Shown here: positions 31,094 through 45,704 of the stretch, in pieces
Position numbering within the stretch: position 1 is the stretch's first letter
How the letters are laid out: each line of letters begins with the position of its first letter
NCBI RefSeq assembly: GCF_047663525.1
Contig: NC_092589.1
Span: 60,073,501 to 60,137,500 of the forward strand
Direction: 5' to 3'
DNA from: Anas platyrhynchos
Lineage: Eukaryota; Chordata; Aves; Anseriformes; Anatidae
DNA length: 64,000 nucleotides
Notes under the pieces: generated by a model
The model's database searches: none
What the model saw: only the letters and a program-made list of their open reading frames with translations
What the model was told of the DNA's origin: nothing
Translations under genes and position numbers: made by a program

Positions 31094-34000
31094 CTAGATT
31101 TTAAAATAATCAAATCTTGAAATTAAATAGCTTTATTTCAAAAGTATAGATACAACATTTTAGTTATTTCATTTTTTAGTGGATGAATATATTCACAAAT
31201 GACAAACCTGAGAGTTTAAAGTCAAGCTGAGATCTGATTTGTTTATTTAAGTGAATAATCTATTTGCCCAAGACCAGTGTTCTGCTGTTGTAAATATAGG
31301 AGCCATTCTGCTATTAGCAACAGTAGTACAGCTAATGTAATCTGAAGAGATCCTTTCTTTTAAGTCAGTAGTGATAATGTACAAACAGTGAGTGAAATGC
31401 AGGGAAAGGCAGGGCTTTGAAGGTTATCAGATGAGAGATCACAGAAGACTGAGCAAAGCTGCATACGACTGGGCTTGTGCACGGGCTCCTCCTCACTTAC
31501 TCGCCCAGTTTTGAGAGTCACTGCCAAGCCAAACACAAACACAAAGACTTGTTGACAGCCTGTGAAAAGTGTTTTGAAGGCAGGGAGGCACTGCAGACAA
31601 ATGCCAAATAATTACAGTGCTGCTGCCATACACTCTTGCCACTAAAAGTTTGATTTAAGCCTCGCTGTAGCTCTGCAGATGTTGGCATCTCTAAACATAA
31701 TATTCTTACAGTGTGAAGCTTCTCTTAGTCTTTATTAATAAAATGAAAGTGTAGGCTGACTTGGTGATAAAAATTAGTGGATTAATTGAAGAACTAAAGT
31801 GCAGGGGCTTTCCAAAAAGGGAGTCTTGCGTCCTTCCTATAGAGCTTCATCATCGTGCTTCCTCCTCCCCTCACTGCTATTGTAAGTACCACTGTAGTTC
31901 ACCTCATGTAAGAAAAAAATATGAATTGGTACCCCTCAAATACCAATTCCTATCACGCTTTGGGACTGGCAGAGTACCATGTAGATGCAAATACTAGGCA
32001 TTTATAATATCTATTCGTACAAAAGTTAAACTCATCATGAAACAGTTAATCCAGGCAAAAGAAGAAAGCCTCTGTTTCAGCTTTGGGGCAGCCAGTTTAT
32101 GCCTACTGACACAACAGATTAAGAAATACACTGCACAGTCCTGTAAAGCTGAATCGGCACAAAATGCTGGGCTGAGACACTGGTGATGAGACATCCAGTA
32201 TCAGCTCTTGGGCAGAAAATACACCTCGGGCTAGGGCTGGGCTGCTCCAAGCCTCCTGGGTGAAGCCACAGCAGGCACAGGCGGTGCAGACATCTTCCAT
32301 TGGGTACAGGGAGCAGCTCCTTCGCAATTGCTTGAGGGCGGTGAGACAGTTGGCAGAGAAGCCATCACAGCCCTGAAATTAAAATTACAAGCTGCTTTCC
32401 CATGGCAGTGCTGGGACACAGCATGGTGCTTTGTAATTATGTTTTAGGAGCCTCCACCCTCATGCCCTAATTTCCAATTAACAGTTGTACCCTTCCAACT
32501 GCAAACATCCTGAAAATAGGGTGAGGAAGCCAGGAGGGACCATTCTGTGTAGGTCAGTAGCAGGCTGCAATCTGGAAAAACAGCTTTATGTCACCACCAC
32601 GGTGTGGCCCAGCCGTGTGTCTGAAACCATCGTCTCTTGAAGTCTCACTGGAGGAATAGTTAAAGCCACAGGGAAAATGGCCAGAGAGGGGAATGGAAAT
32701 GTGGTAGAAATGGAAGGAGACGTGAAACTGAGATAAGGCAGTACAGCAGTGGAACACAAGTAATTAAAAATTATTTTCATACATTTATTTACATAATTTA
32801 CATAATTATAAGCTAATTCAATTTCAAAATGTGCAATTTAGATTTTTTTTTATTCTTCTTCTTCTTTTTTTTTTTTTTTTTGTAATTTTCGTCTCCAAAG
32901 GTTTGTCAACAGACTTTTCCCTGTGGCTTTAGATGACTGGTCACCTGCTTTGATTGCCAAATGGCATGGATGAAACCAGAACACTGGATTTGTGATGGAG
33001 GCTGGTGGCACCTACTTTAATGAGAAAGGTGTGGGTGACTGCTAGAAATGTTCTGTTTTACCACATCTGAATAGGCAGGGTTTCCTTGCTAGGTTATTTG
33101 GTCAGTCTGTTGCAACTGTGAAGGACTCACCACTTGACCATCATAGAGATGCCTCCTCTGATACTCTCTCTTCCTCATGTGCTGGTGCAAAGAGGAGGCT
33201 TTCAGAACCTTCCTCAGGTCCAGTGTTTTCATGTGGGCAGAAATTAAGGAAAGACCGTAACCTCACAGGGTTAATTTAAAGCAACAACTTCGCCCATTTT
33301 AATAACAATAATTGAACACCTTCAGTATGATATTAAAAGGATGCTTCTCCCTTCATCTGCATAATAGTTTCCTTTTAACTTTAATAGTCCTTGTTCTATC
33401 ATTTGTGACCAGTAAAATGTATTATTAGCAACAAATACAATGTATATAATAAGAGATTTATGGGCTTACATTGAACCCTTTACCTGTCTGTTGCTGTTTC
33501 TTTACACTGCTGTTTTCTTGTTTGTTTTTGAAGATGGTAAGAGCCTGGACAGCCATTAAAATGGAAATGTGAAAAGTTTCACAAGGAAAGCTTTCCCACT
33601 GAAAAAAAAAAAAAAAAAGCAGATTTGGAAAAAAAAAAATCAAAACAACTTTTATGAACCAGTCTGGTTTAATAAAGCTTTTCAACCAGAAATAATTAGG
33701 AAAAACTGTAGCACTTCATCTGAAGACTTAGACACTTTATCTTGATATTATTTTTATTCATGTGAAACAGCAAAATTGGAGTTTAATGAGATGAATTTCT
33801 GAATCTTATCAAAACAAAAGGACTTTCACCTCATCAAAATAACCTTAGTAAATCCTTCATTTATATTCTAAAATCATTGTTTCTTCAGCTTTTAGAATAT
33901 AAATGTATCTCACAGCAGGTGGAATTACCAAAATTTTATAACAAAAAATACACAAAAGAAATGTCTTGATTTGTTACTGTCAAAATTGATTTTTTTTAAA

Positions 34001-34102
34001 GTTTATTAAAGTTTTGAGTCTGGTGAAATGGTTGGGACGAGGGGTATCAACCAGGAGTTATTTTTCATTAAGGAAATTAGGAAATTCAAGTTTTCTACAG
34101 GT

Positions 34103-34143
34103 AAAAAAAAAAAAAAAAGATGTAAATAAAAGGGGGGGGGGGG
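34103..34143 (+). repeat. A16 run followed by G12 run
   Basis: A16 at 34103-34118, a 13-base AT-rich spacer, then G12 at 34132-34143. A pure G12 tract is rare in AT-rich surroundings and can form intermolecular G-quadruplexes. It is also error-prone in sequencing. Confidence 0.9.
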
Positions 34144-37111
34144 TGTGGAATGACACAATAGTCCTGCATTTAGATGTAATGAAATAAAAAAGGTAGAGAA
34201 AATATCCATTCTGATGGAAACTGTGAATGCCCTGACTATTTGAGTAGTACATAACAACACTTCAGCTCTGTAACTGGGGCTTCAGCCTATTTGGATAGAT
34301 TAGATCCTGCCTTAAAATGAAGCTACACTCAAACCAACACCCCAGCTGTGCCCATGGTCAGCATGGATTCAAAGTCAATGGAAATACAAATAACGGGTTT
34401 GTAAGTAGAGGGCAGAAGCTGAGATAAAACTTGGGTAAGAACCAGTATTGGATGTAAGGGCCACAGGCACCATGGAGAGTTACATAAATATGCCTTTAAA
34501 ATTTGGGATTTTCTGTAATTATGTCCTCTTCCACTTGAATATTATGCATATATCTACCAAATATTCAGGAATAGCTTTTTGGCATAGCCCATTAAAATCC
34601 TATGTGTCCTTGCCTGCCTGAGCAAAGCTATGTAGGCATCATATCTTGGCGTGTGGCTGACGGGTGTGACCTCTCATGGCACATCTCAGTGCAAGACCAG
34701 ATTTAGAAAGAAAGACCCACTAAGCAGGGGATGGGAAAAAGGAAGAATCAAATCCTCTCTGGGCACCTCCAGGAGGCAGGCGGGATGGACTGGGGACCAA
34801 AAAAATGAGAAAGGATCTGAACAAATGGCAGGTTCAAACCTCCTCCTCATCCCACGCCTGCTCTGGAAGAACGTTTGGTGCCTGGCCCTGAGCTTGCTGC
34901 ATTTGGCCAGCCCTGACCCCGCTGCTCACTTTGAAGAGGAGACCTAGCAGATCAACCTCCTTTGGCCTACCTGATGAAAAGTCTTGCTACAAGACTGCAG
35001 GGGCAGCACCGCTGGACATGGAGACACAGATGAATAAGTCTGTCTCTGTCTTCAGTATTGGAGGAGTTGCAACATGACCATTTACCATTTCATGACCAAT
35101 GCAGCTGGTATTACTGAGGACTGTATGTTGTAAGGTATTGACTGCTGCTTCACAGTCTAGGGAGGCATCCGTGACATTTCCTTTGCTCCCTGTGTAGTAC
35201 AAGACTGATTACAAGCAAAGGGAAGACTATTAACTATATAATGAGCAAATGATTTAAGCTGAAATGTTACTGATTTAGTAAGAGCTTTTATTGCACCATA
35301 CACAAGCAGATGCATCTCACGTGAAAGACACGAAGCTTTTGATCGTAGCTCTTCAGCAGTTATTTAGTGCTAAAGCTTTTCCAAGCTACCCTGGACTGAA
35401 AGGTTGATGATGACCAGCAGCTACACTAAATGGAAATCTTTCAGTCAAGGAGGAGGCAGGGGCAAAGGACAAATAGACATGTGCAAGACAAGATTCTGCA
35501 TTACACTTCAGTTAATATTAACCCACGTTTTTATCCACTCTTGTCTGATTATTCCTGAAGTCTTTTGATAGCAGAAATTTGCTTCAGGAAAGTCTTCATT
35601 ATTCAGTAGCTGGTTGTGCGTGAAGGGTTGGGAGGAAAGGAAACCTACAGGGGGCTGAGCTTAGCTGTGATTTTCATGAGTGGGAATCTCAATTCTGCCT
35701 GCGTGTGTGGATGTGAAGGATGAACAGAAAAGCATGGCCAATAACACAGGGAGTGCAGGAACAACGAGCTGTAATTCTCCAGTGCCACTTACCTCCTCTG
35801 AGCATCTGTTTCCATGTAAAATAGGGAGAGCAGCATCTTGTAGAGCCGCTGGGAGGATGAATATTTGAAAGGAACATTGGATCTGCAGATGTCTTTGCAT
35901 TTAGCTGTAATTGATTGCTAAAACTGGCAAACAATCTGAGCCTGTTGTTCTTCGGGATGCCAACGCAGCCACTCCTCAAGGGCAACACCCAAGACAACAC
36001 CACCACCCTGATCTGGAAAGAAATGAAGAAGCTGTTTTCCTTCCTTCCTCTTACTCCTCAGTGTCCCCAAGCCCCATTCTGCTCACGTCAGACGCCACAG
36101 TGATTGAGGCAGATGAAGCAATACTGTCCTTTATGTACTTTCCCATGCTTTAGAGAAAGAGCAACCGTGACAGTACAACATACTTTCAGTAGATACACAT
36201 CCAAAATACTCAGAATATTTTTGGTAACTTTTGTGCTGATTCAGTACAATCTGCAAACTCTTTGGGAGTTGTGTATGTTCTAGCACAAAACACCACCATT
36301 AGTTTTTTTTCTTACTGTTTTTGCAAGCCTGGTTGGAAGTTCAAGTTCATACACAAGAAGCTTCAAAGCCTACCGCTCTGTCACCTGCAGCAGTGGCACC
36401 ACCCCTCCGTTCATTGTCATTACAGGGGTTCCTACACGGTGTCAAAGGCACAAGGACAACTCATCCGTGCATTAGCAGTGCTGGCGTGGTGATGCTCCTC
36501 CCAGCTCATGGCGTGGCTGCCTTGGTGCTGCATCTGCAGAACTTAGTTTGTTCTGGTAGCTGAGCAACACGTTTCTGTTGCACAGAGGGGCGATGAATCA
36601 TGAGGGTGTTGGTTCAGGCTCAGCTTGGCTCAGCTTAGAGAAAGCTCTCCACAAAGGAGCCTAACAAAGCCAGTACGGAGCTAGGAAAACACTCCCATTG
36701 TCATTGTCACCGTCCAGGTCTGGGACTGATCTATGTAACAGATAGCATGCACAGGAAAAAACCCTGCCTGTGCTTCCAGAGTAGCTCAGGGATCTCAAAA
36801 GCCTCATTAAGCAACTAGAAAACAAATTATATTTATATAGATTTTTTTTTTTTTCTCAAAGATTTCTATGTCCTCTATTAAACAAAAGCAGGGTCCTAGT
36901 GTTTGTGTGAGTGTGAACACAGAGACTAACAGCATCCAGACAGCAGCTCTTGGAACAACAACGGATTTTAGTGCTTCTGACAGAACTAGAAACTCTGAGA
37001 TTTGATACCAGTTTTAGAAACACAGGCAGACTTCAGGAGTGAATTTGCCTAAGCAAGTTTTCTCTTAACTTTGAACAAATTAATGAAAGTGTTATAATCC
37101 ATTGCTAACAT

Positions 37112-37159
37112 TATATATATACATATATATACATACGTGTATATATATATATATATATT
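37112..37159 (+). repeat. (TA)n microsatellite with ACAT/GTGT interruptions
   Basis: Alternating purine-pyrimidine tract of TA units interrupted by ATACATATATATACATACGTG in the middle. It is self-complementary and can extrude cruciform structure. Confidence 0.9.
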
Positions 37160-40100
37160 TTCTACTAATAGAACAGGAAATAATGAATGGCAGAGCTGGA
37201 TAAATTGCACGTTTTGCTAAGACTGGTAAATAAACAAGCAAAACAAACCATGAAAAATAGTTCTGGTGTGAGTAGGTGTGTAAATCTACAATTTCACAAA
37301 CCAGAGGCTGTGCAGAGTGATACATTTGGTGTAGGCTTGGTTTATTTGTGAGCTGTAGCACAGATGACTCTTTTCCTTGGAAGGCAAATTTCCTTATCAG
37401 TGATCCTCCAGGTAGGAATATGGAAGTAACAGACTGCTAGTTTATCCCTTACTCCAGGTGTCATAGGTCTGTAACTTGAACAGCTTATTTCCTGTCATTT
37501 CTTTTTAAACATAAATCATCCTTGACTGGGTTTCAGCCCAAAAATCTAAAAGCCCTCCCCTAAACTGAACCTGCCTAAGCCACAAGTGTTTTCACTTGCA
37601 TTAGAAGCTGTCTGGTTTTCAAGTCTTTTCATCTGTCAGTACTGGAAAGAACAACCTTGTCTCATAAAATCAGACATGATGAGAGCTCTTGCTTTTCGAG
37701 AACCAGGCAATGGTCGCTGATCCTCTTCTGGTTTTATGTCTTACTACCTCCCTTGTTATTTGTCATTGTCTCCTGCTAGGAGACAGGTTATACCTATGCT
37801 GATCTTCCTCAAAATCATTTCTGTTATTTTTCCATAATTTGTTTCAGGCACGGTCACTTGGATTCTTTCAGACTTTTTCCTACCAAGTCTCTACTTCCCT
37901 CTAATTGACATTATTTATCTTTGTTGATTAACAGTGACATGAATTAGAAAGTGCTTTGGTAGTTGCAGTATTGTCAGAACAGCTGTGGAAGAAAGAAGTA
38001 GGTGGGATTCATTTATTCTGCTGTCTCTGGACCCAGAAGAGGCCCTGTTCTTGCAACACAAAATGCATGCCTATGAGCTGGGCCCTACCTTGTCTTCACC
38101 AAGGTCATTTCATGGGGATATATGCATGTGATTTATTTTTCAAACTCCGCTTCATTCTCTGCCTGCTTCCTTCAACACCCCACGGACGTCTTTTAGAAAC
38201 ACCCGTATAAAATGTCAATATAAAGCACTTCTGTGTAGCCTGAATGTATAGATAATTCTCCATTAATGTTTTCTCAGGTTTCAAAGTGATAATCCATTGC
38301 ACTCTAGGGAAAAATAAAAATACTACAGTACATAAAAGGTTTTCAAGTGGACACATAAGGTATCTGCAGGAGGTTAGGACTGTATGTGTGTCTTGACACA
38401 GGCATCAAATATCCCAAACTAACCAAGCAAAACCATGAACATTTGTTTTTATTAATGCTCCCAATACACTTAGTACAGCAGATCTATATTTGGTTTTGGG
38501 GTTCCGTCATTTTAAAAAAAATTCTCCTTCCAAGCAGAGAGACAAAATTAAAATGATTGCTAGTTCCAGAAAGCAAATGGAGCTAGTTGACTGGCAACAT
38601 CAGCGGGAAGGACTGATTGACCTGAACTAACCTCTCTCTGTTTTTAAATAAAAGGAAGATTTCTTTTGGAAAATGAGGGACTGTGTCTCTCACCACAATT
38701 GACAGGTGGGTGCATTTCATGTGAAATAAGTTTGCAGGAAATGTGAAAGTACGAAGAGTTAAGAAACAGGCCTCTGAAATGGTTCTATGGGACAAAAATT
38801 CAGATAGCTGCTGCAGTGCACCCTCCTTTTACAGCTGACATTTTACAGTTGTCAGAGTCTAAGATGAAAATCATCTCCTTGTGCGTTCCTCCCTAGAGGA
38901 TGAAGGGAGCCCAGCCTGAGCAACTTTGGTGTAGACTTCTAAGATAGGTTATCCTATCTGTACATTTATCTCAGTTTCTGATACTTTGTATATCATTTTC
39001 AATAATCTCAGATTTTAAGGCTCTTATCACTAGTCTTGCTTCTTGCATGACACTGCCATGAATGTTCTTAATGAATTAAAATGTCTGAGAAGTGCCAAAC
39101 TCAGCCTTTATAGTTTATTTGTCTGAAGTGTGAGATCACTTTTTCAACCTTTTAAATGCTTACTGTTTCAATGGATTATTAATAATGATAATAAAATTTA
39201 AAAAAAAATATCCAAACAAGCCACCTTTGCCTGCTGTAATCCCTGGATCATCTCAAGCTGGGGCTAAAGCATAGCTCAGAATTTATGGCTATAGTGCACA
39301 TTTTCTGTGCTGCTGAATTGTGGTTGTCTTGATTCTGAGCTGCCACGCAGATGTGGGCTCATATCACTCAATGCTTTGCTGTCATGACTAGGCACCCGTG
39401 CAAGAGCTCCTGACCTAGAGAAACCTGCACTGGCCAAGGATCTCCTGCCCCAGAACAAGCTTGGGGCGATGCTCTGGGACTGGTGACTGCAATGGAGGAA
39501 GGACGACTGCCACTCGTGGTGTGGGGAGCCTGCTGGAGGCCTCCCTCATGATCTCCAGCAGGTCTCAGGCACAGAAGGACTGTGAAATAAAGCAAGAACT
39601 GAAAAGGCTTGTTTCTCCCCATCGGCCCAGCCAAGAAAGCCAACCAGGTATCTAGGAAGCACAGGAATCTAGGAAGCATCTGTGTCTCAGCATGCAAAAT
39701 TTTCCATATTTGTGACTCTGCAGCTTCCCATAAGCCTGCTCCTAATGAAAGTGAATGGCAAAATCCCCTCTCATTCCATTTTATGGAAGACAGTTCAAAC
39801 GATGGGTTCACATCTGCTTTTCTATCCCAGTAAACTAATGTATAAATATTAACATCCCCTCCCTGTATGGATGACATAATCCTGTTTTATGGAGTCAACC
39901 CCCCATCATTTAACTAAGTTAAACCTATAGTCATTTTCTTGTCTGAGACAGGAGCTCTTCACTTCAGGTCTTTGCTTTATACTCTGCTGAGTTAGACCTC
40001 CACCAGGCAGATCTAGAAAAAAAGACAGTCACATGGCTGGAGTTTGCCATCCACTCCCCAAAAAGGAATAAAAAACCCACAAACTTCAGTCCATCCTGCC

Positions 40101-43100
40101 ACGTGTAGTGGAATAAACGGAGGACAGTATGCAAAACAGGAAGATTTGACTGCACCATTCAGAAATGCTACCAGTACTTATTGGCACTACCACCACCTGA
40201 TATCTGTACAAACAACCTTCCTCTACTAATCTGTTTTTAAACAGGCTCAAAAGGGAACCTGCTGCAGATATATATCTGAATGCCTATCCCACTTCGTGTA
40301 GATTTTTCCTGTCATGGCACAAAATAGACAAAAGGCAATCACTATTATCAATGTAATTTCACCAGGAAGCATGTCATAAGTTCAGATGCAACATATCGTG
40401 CCCTTGAGTTCTTTGAAGTTTATCCTAAGCAAACCCAATTAAATAATAATTAGTTTTGTATGGATTTATTTATTTTTATTTATTTTATCAGAAGGCACAA
40501 TGGACTCATATTTATTAATCATCTAGAAGCAGGCAAGTTTATCTCCCAGGTAGAAAAGTGTTAGGACCTTCATGGGCTCTCTTAAAAATATCTCACAAGA
40601 ATCTCAAGGATTTTATCTGTTTCACTTGCTCTAGAAAAGGCAGTCTGCTTTGTCAGACTGAATAAGACACCCAGGACAGTAGCTTCTAAAGTAAACCTTG
40701 AGCTGTTGATGGTATGCTTTGGACATTTCACTTTCTTTACATCACCACTTGCTTGGCAAACAATGCCGGTAGTGCAAGCCGTGGTCTGTGGGCAGGAGGA
40801 AGGAGTTCACATTTTTAACAGCACTGTGCAAATAAGAAGTTATTTATTACATAGGACAAATAACAATTTGTTACATAAATTTATAACTTTCAAAATTGAT
40901 CAGTAAGTCCTCACAGCTAAAGCCCAGCCACTGACCACAATTTAGCTTTTGTTGTCTCGGCTGGTAATTTTTTTACAGTTACACTCTTTCCAGTTGTGTG
41001 ACTTAGAAAGTAACCTTAGCTTTCTGTATTAGTAGCACCCATGTTGACTTCTCTTTATTTCAGTTCTAGAGAATTAGCTTTTGCGGTAAGGACATTGTAA
41101 TCCCTGTTATGGATTACTTGGTAAACACTAAGCATGTGCCCTTGGTTTGTTCACTTAGTGGGCAGCTCTGGCTGAACGTGGTAGTTATAAAAGTATTGGA
41201 AGGAAGAGCTGTCGACGTCAGGTTTGATGGTCTTAGAAGTTTCACCTGTTACTCATGGACAGATGCCCAAAATAGTTTACACTGAGATTTTGTACGGGAT
41301 CTAGAAGACTTTATGGGATGATGAGTTTGAACGTAAGAAGCAAGTTTGGTAAATAGTTCAGATTTCATAGCCGTGTAAGATAGGTTTGATTCCTTGTATG
41401 TAAAAAAAAATCACTTCTTACTCTACATAGGAGAAGATGGAGAATATGTTGTAGTGACTGTATCAGCTTCTCTGCTTCCTGCGGTAACAGGTGGTTGTAG
41501 CTGCCCGTGCCCAGGCTGCAGGTTCCACCACCTGAGGGTTTTCAAATGTGAACACGGTGAGCAAGGAGGCTGAAATTTACCACAGGGCTAAAAACTGCAA
41601 ACAGAGATACTGTGAGTAATATGTTTTAACCGGGTCTCATGTCGTCCACACACAAGCCCACGGCAAAACCTCAGCTGATTCAGCCAGAAGCAGACCAAAT
41701 TTACAGAGCTTTGATGTATGAGCTGACTGTTTGGACAGAACAATTTATGGACATACACTCCTCCAGGCATCCTCTGAAACTTTTGTCTCTGCTCTAAAGT
41801 TCAGGAAACTCAGATTGAAACCAAAGCTTAGTTTCCCAGTTCTGTTTTCAAGTTGTTTACAGTGAAATATTTAATGGGCTGGCCAAATTCTGTCATCACT
41901 TGGTGGGCATATGTCTGCTTTGCTCGCAAGGTCTGCATGTTTGTGCAGCAGGTGGCACCACCACTTCCCTCTTCAGTGTCACATTGCAGTGGCACTGTCT
42001 ACATGTTTAGAGCTGTTAAGCTCTTGGGGGGTAAAAGCTACAGAGCAGCTTAGCAACCTGCTTTTATTCAGTAGACAAGAGAAGAGAAGGTTTAGTTTTC
42101 CAAACCTGCTGATGCAGAAGGTGCTGTGTATGAATGTGGGGGGAGAATGACCTGTAAGGGAACAAACACACAAACAGTGATGTGGCCGGATTGGTGCTGC
42201 TAACAAGCAGGGTCCTTTAGGTGCTGGTAGGGCGTCATGCTCAATAGGAGTGACTAAGCTGCACTAATTGCCAGAGGAAGAAAAGCAGCTGATGTAATTC
42301 AGTGTCACTAAGGTGAAAAAAACAAAAGGAAAAATTAGAATTAGTTGAGAAGGAAGCACGATTCAAGGGCACTAACCAGGAAATTAGGAGAATGCTGATG
42401 AAATGCCCACTAAGGCTGCAGAGTGCTTTGCATCTCTTCCACTACCTGTTGATGCAGTTCTGCCCCCACTGAAGCCAAGATGCCCCCTGTGCCCACCCTT
42501 AGTACCTGCTGCATCCTGACTGCAGCACTGTACCATCCCAAACCTTCAGCAACGCACTGAGCAGGGGGTCTCATGGTCTTGAAATACATATTATTCTGTC
42601 CTCAGAAAATTATGAGAAAAGAGGCACAGCCAGCCACCTAGCCTAGGTTTCAGAGGAACGAGAAAAAGAAAAGTTCATTGTTGCCTGTCTTTCATGCCCT
42701 GTGTCACCTTGGGAAGTTGCTTTAGGTAAAACTGTAAAGGACAGCTATACTGTTAAGGATGCAAGATATGAAGCGTTTGAAAGCAAGTCTAAGTCTTAAA
42801 AACTACCTCTCTTGGAATGTTAGCTAATCTTTAGGGCTGATAAATGTGTTTTTATCCACTGCAGAGGAAAAGGTAAGTACAAGAGCAAAGCAAGAGATCA
42901 CAAGGATTGTTGCCTTGAGCTCAGAGATTAGCACACAGCACCTGAAGGGAGACCTGAGATTCTGCCTTTTCTCAAAGTACTGGTTACATGTTTAAGAACC
43001 ATTATACATTTGTGAACATATGTCACAGAGGGAGCTGCAATCCATTTCCCCACATATTCTCTCTTACCTACTACATGAGGTAGTTCACCACTGTGCTGCC

Positions 43101-45610
43101 TCTAGCCCAGTGAGATGTGAAGCCACAGGTCTCCAACTGAGGGAAGGGGAGGGGATATAGCTACATTTTTATGGGATGCAGCTGAACCCAGGGCTCCCAT
43201 GGCCTTGTGATTACTCTGCTCTGGTGTATGCTAAAAAACAAGGCACCTGTGGCATCTAGAAACCTTTGTGACTTTCCAAGATCTCCATATTCAAGCCCAA
43301 TGTTGAAGAGGGAGGGGGGAATAGTCTGTTTATGAGGAAGCTGCAGGAATAAATATACTGAAAGACCAAGGGATTATAGATATTAGAATAATGGCCCAAA
43401 ATACCTGACAGGTCGTGCCCTCTGTGTTAGGGATAAAGCATTGCCTATATGAACCAAAGCCAGACCAACATTAATCATATATAACCATATAATTTCAGCT
43501 TGCACAGATGCATTCTGGCTCCCATCCAACATTATAACAGTATTTTGATTATCTGTTGCTTAGGGAATCAGCTTCAGGCCTCCTGAAGACACAGAGGAAA
43601 TATAGATTGTCATCAGTACTCTGACAGGCACTACCTTTTTTTCTAAAAGGCACTTTAAGAACCATCCCAGGAGTTCCCATCACACTCAGATGTATTCTTT
43701 AAATGTTCCCTTTCTCCTGCAGCAGGCATTTTCTCCAGCTGCTGCTCCTGCCTGGGCCAGCGTTGTGCTAGCCCTGCTGGTGGGAGGGCCTGGGGCTGAG
43801 GAGATAGTACAATGTGAGCTAACTCCACAACAAAAGCTGTGGATTTGGGAAGAAGAGTCACTGCTTGCACCTATGCAGGAGGGGCAGTAAGCTGCTAGAG
43901 ATTCATGTCTATGGCTGAGTAACAAATTGTTTGGTGGGTAGGGTGACATTAAGGAGTTAATCAGCAGCGAGGCAGAGATTAATGTCTAATTGTAGCAACT
44001 CCAGGCAGTTTAATTTGCTTCCCCTGGCCTGGTGACAGAGTGAAACTGTCAGCTGGAGCTGTGAGAAGCCTGCTCCACCCAAACTGGGGTGGTTTCAACC
44101 AGACAGCGCCTGCCAATCTGCCCTTCCTGCCTCCCTGCATGCACGGAAGGTCATAAATCATGTAAAACTCTCCAACTGCTAAGCTGTTTTGTGCTGAGGG
44201 AATTACCCATGACTCTATACTTGATGGAAGCTGCTGTCTCCTCAAATTGGTTAGGCACGTTCGCGCACGGAGGAAAAGATAAAGTGGATGAACAATTTGA
44301 GATTAGTTTCTGTCTTTTGTTGAAGCTGTATTCACAGCACACGGCCTCAGCCTACGCAGAAAGAGAACCAGATCAAAGGGATTATTAAAGTAGTTGCAAT
44401 TTTGCACCCAAATACTCTTTGATTGCCTCTTTTTTTTTCTGGCTGTGGTGACTCTGGAGTTGCACCTGGAAGGAAAAGAGCGGGGTTGGCCTGCACTGGG
44501 CACCGGGGTGATTATGTTGTATCAGCACATCTCTTGGAAAACAAGTTACAGAAATGTGTCCGCTGTAACTGTTTTCTTTCAAAAGAATCCACTATATCCC
44601 TTTGTACAGTAATTCATTTCTCACCTCTCTGCACTCCCCAGTTTCTAATAAAGGAGCTGATTTACAGCATGCCACAGCAGTGCATGGCTGCTTGGAAAGG
44701 ACCTGTGCGTTGCATTACCAGCAACCTCAACCTGAAGGAGAACTTCTGGTAGGCTGAATTAGACACCCAGACTGGAATTTGGCAAAAAATCTGGATTAGT
44801 TCCTTTACCTTCAGAAACATATGACAGAGAGCCTGAGGGCTTACACTGCATGAAAAAACAGGGTCTCTGCTAAACCCACAGTACTCCAGCTAATTCCTGA
44901 ACAAAGTAAAATCAGTCATTTACCGGTTATCTGAACTATTTTTCTCCATGCAAGGTCTTGCTTGCTTTAGGAGGGTGTCTCAGCCAACCTTAATTCTGAT
45001 GGTTATGTCTACAACAGGAACAATGGCTTTGGGTCCCAGCATGGAGCCCTCAGTGCTGGTTCTCCAGAGACTGCTGTGCAATAGGGAAGGCACAAAGCCA
45101 CCTTGGGGCAGCCCTGGGAGGCACTTAGCTCATGTTTGAATGCCACAGACTGAAGCGAGTGCCACTTTTGGGCTTTGTGGAGGCGATTACTAAACCGGGA
45201 GAGAGATTTTGCCATGCAAAATGACACTTTTTATTTTCCATGTCAGATAATTGCTCTCATTTCGTGCTTATTTCTTTACAAGTGATAAGGGCAGGATCCT
45301 TCTGGCGAAAGTATGAGACCCCAGGGATGAAAAAAAAAGTCAGGAAGGGCTGCTTGCAAAAAACAGATGCGGGCGGTGGCCAGATGCCCTTGATACCAAA
45401 CCGTGCCGTGGCAGAGGGACAGCACAGCACCTGCCTGCTCCCAGACCGAGGACACGACGGCTTCCCCGGTCAGGAAACCTCTCCTTGCAGGCAGAAGAAA
45501 GCTGCCCCCACACAAGGGCAGGGCCTGCCACAGGACGCTCCTGTCCCCGAGGGGAAGGAGGCCGGGGACGGGCCCGCCGCGCTGCCCGCGCCCGCCCCCT
45601 GGCGGCTCCT

Positions 45611-45634
45611 GGGGCCGGGGCCGGGGCCGGGGCC
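45611..45634 (+). repeat. (GGGGCC)4 hexanucleotide repeat
   Basis: Four perfect tandem GGGGCC units followed by GGGCAGGGCC. It has the four G-tracts needed for an intramolecular G-quadruplex. It is the same unit as the human C9orf72 repeat, but the locus is unrelated and the copy number is low. Confidence 0.95.
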
Positions 45635-45644
45635 GGGCAGGGCC

Positions 45645-45704
45645 GGGGGGCTCCGGGCCGGGGGTCTCGGGGCTGGGGGGCTTCGGGCTGGGGGGCTCTG
45701 GGCC
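45645..45704 (+). repeat. 15-bp GC-rich minisatellite, four units
   Basis: Four 15-base units at 45645-45659, 45660-45674, 45675-45689 and 45690-45704, on the pattern GGGGGGCTCCGGGCC with one to four changes each. Because 15 is divisible by three, the plus frame reads a five-residue repeat (GGLRA-like) and the minus frame a proline/arginine-rich one. Confidence 0.9.

Larger units (their letters stand above)
27307..45365. other. Long intergenic stretch, no gene recognised
   Basis: About 18 kb without a coding exon I can support. It contains homopolymer runs (28042, 31055, 32865, 34103), a G12 run at 34132-34143, an AT dinucleotide microsatellite at 37112-37159 and an A/C-rich patch at 28556-28605 with AAC repeats. 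The longest frames (39368-39877 minus, 169 codons; 30283-30626 minus, about 110 codons) show no domain or splice context. By known vertebrate gene order around PERP this could be the interval toward TNFAIP3, but no TNFAIP3 sequence is seen. Confidence 0.6.

Noticed and set aside
39368-39877. 169-codon minus-strand frame
   Set aside because: No recognised domain, no splice or promoter context, and no repeat signature. Treated as chance.
43690-43890. Frame starting with a signal-peptide-like hydrophobic segment
   Set aside because: Only 66 codons, no recognised mature domain and no exon boundaries. Hydrophobic starts occur by chance in T-rich frames.
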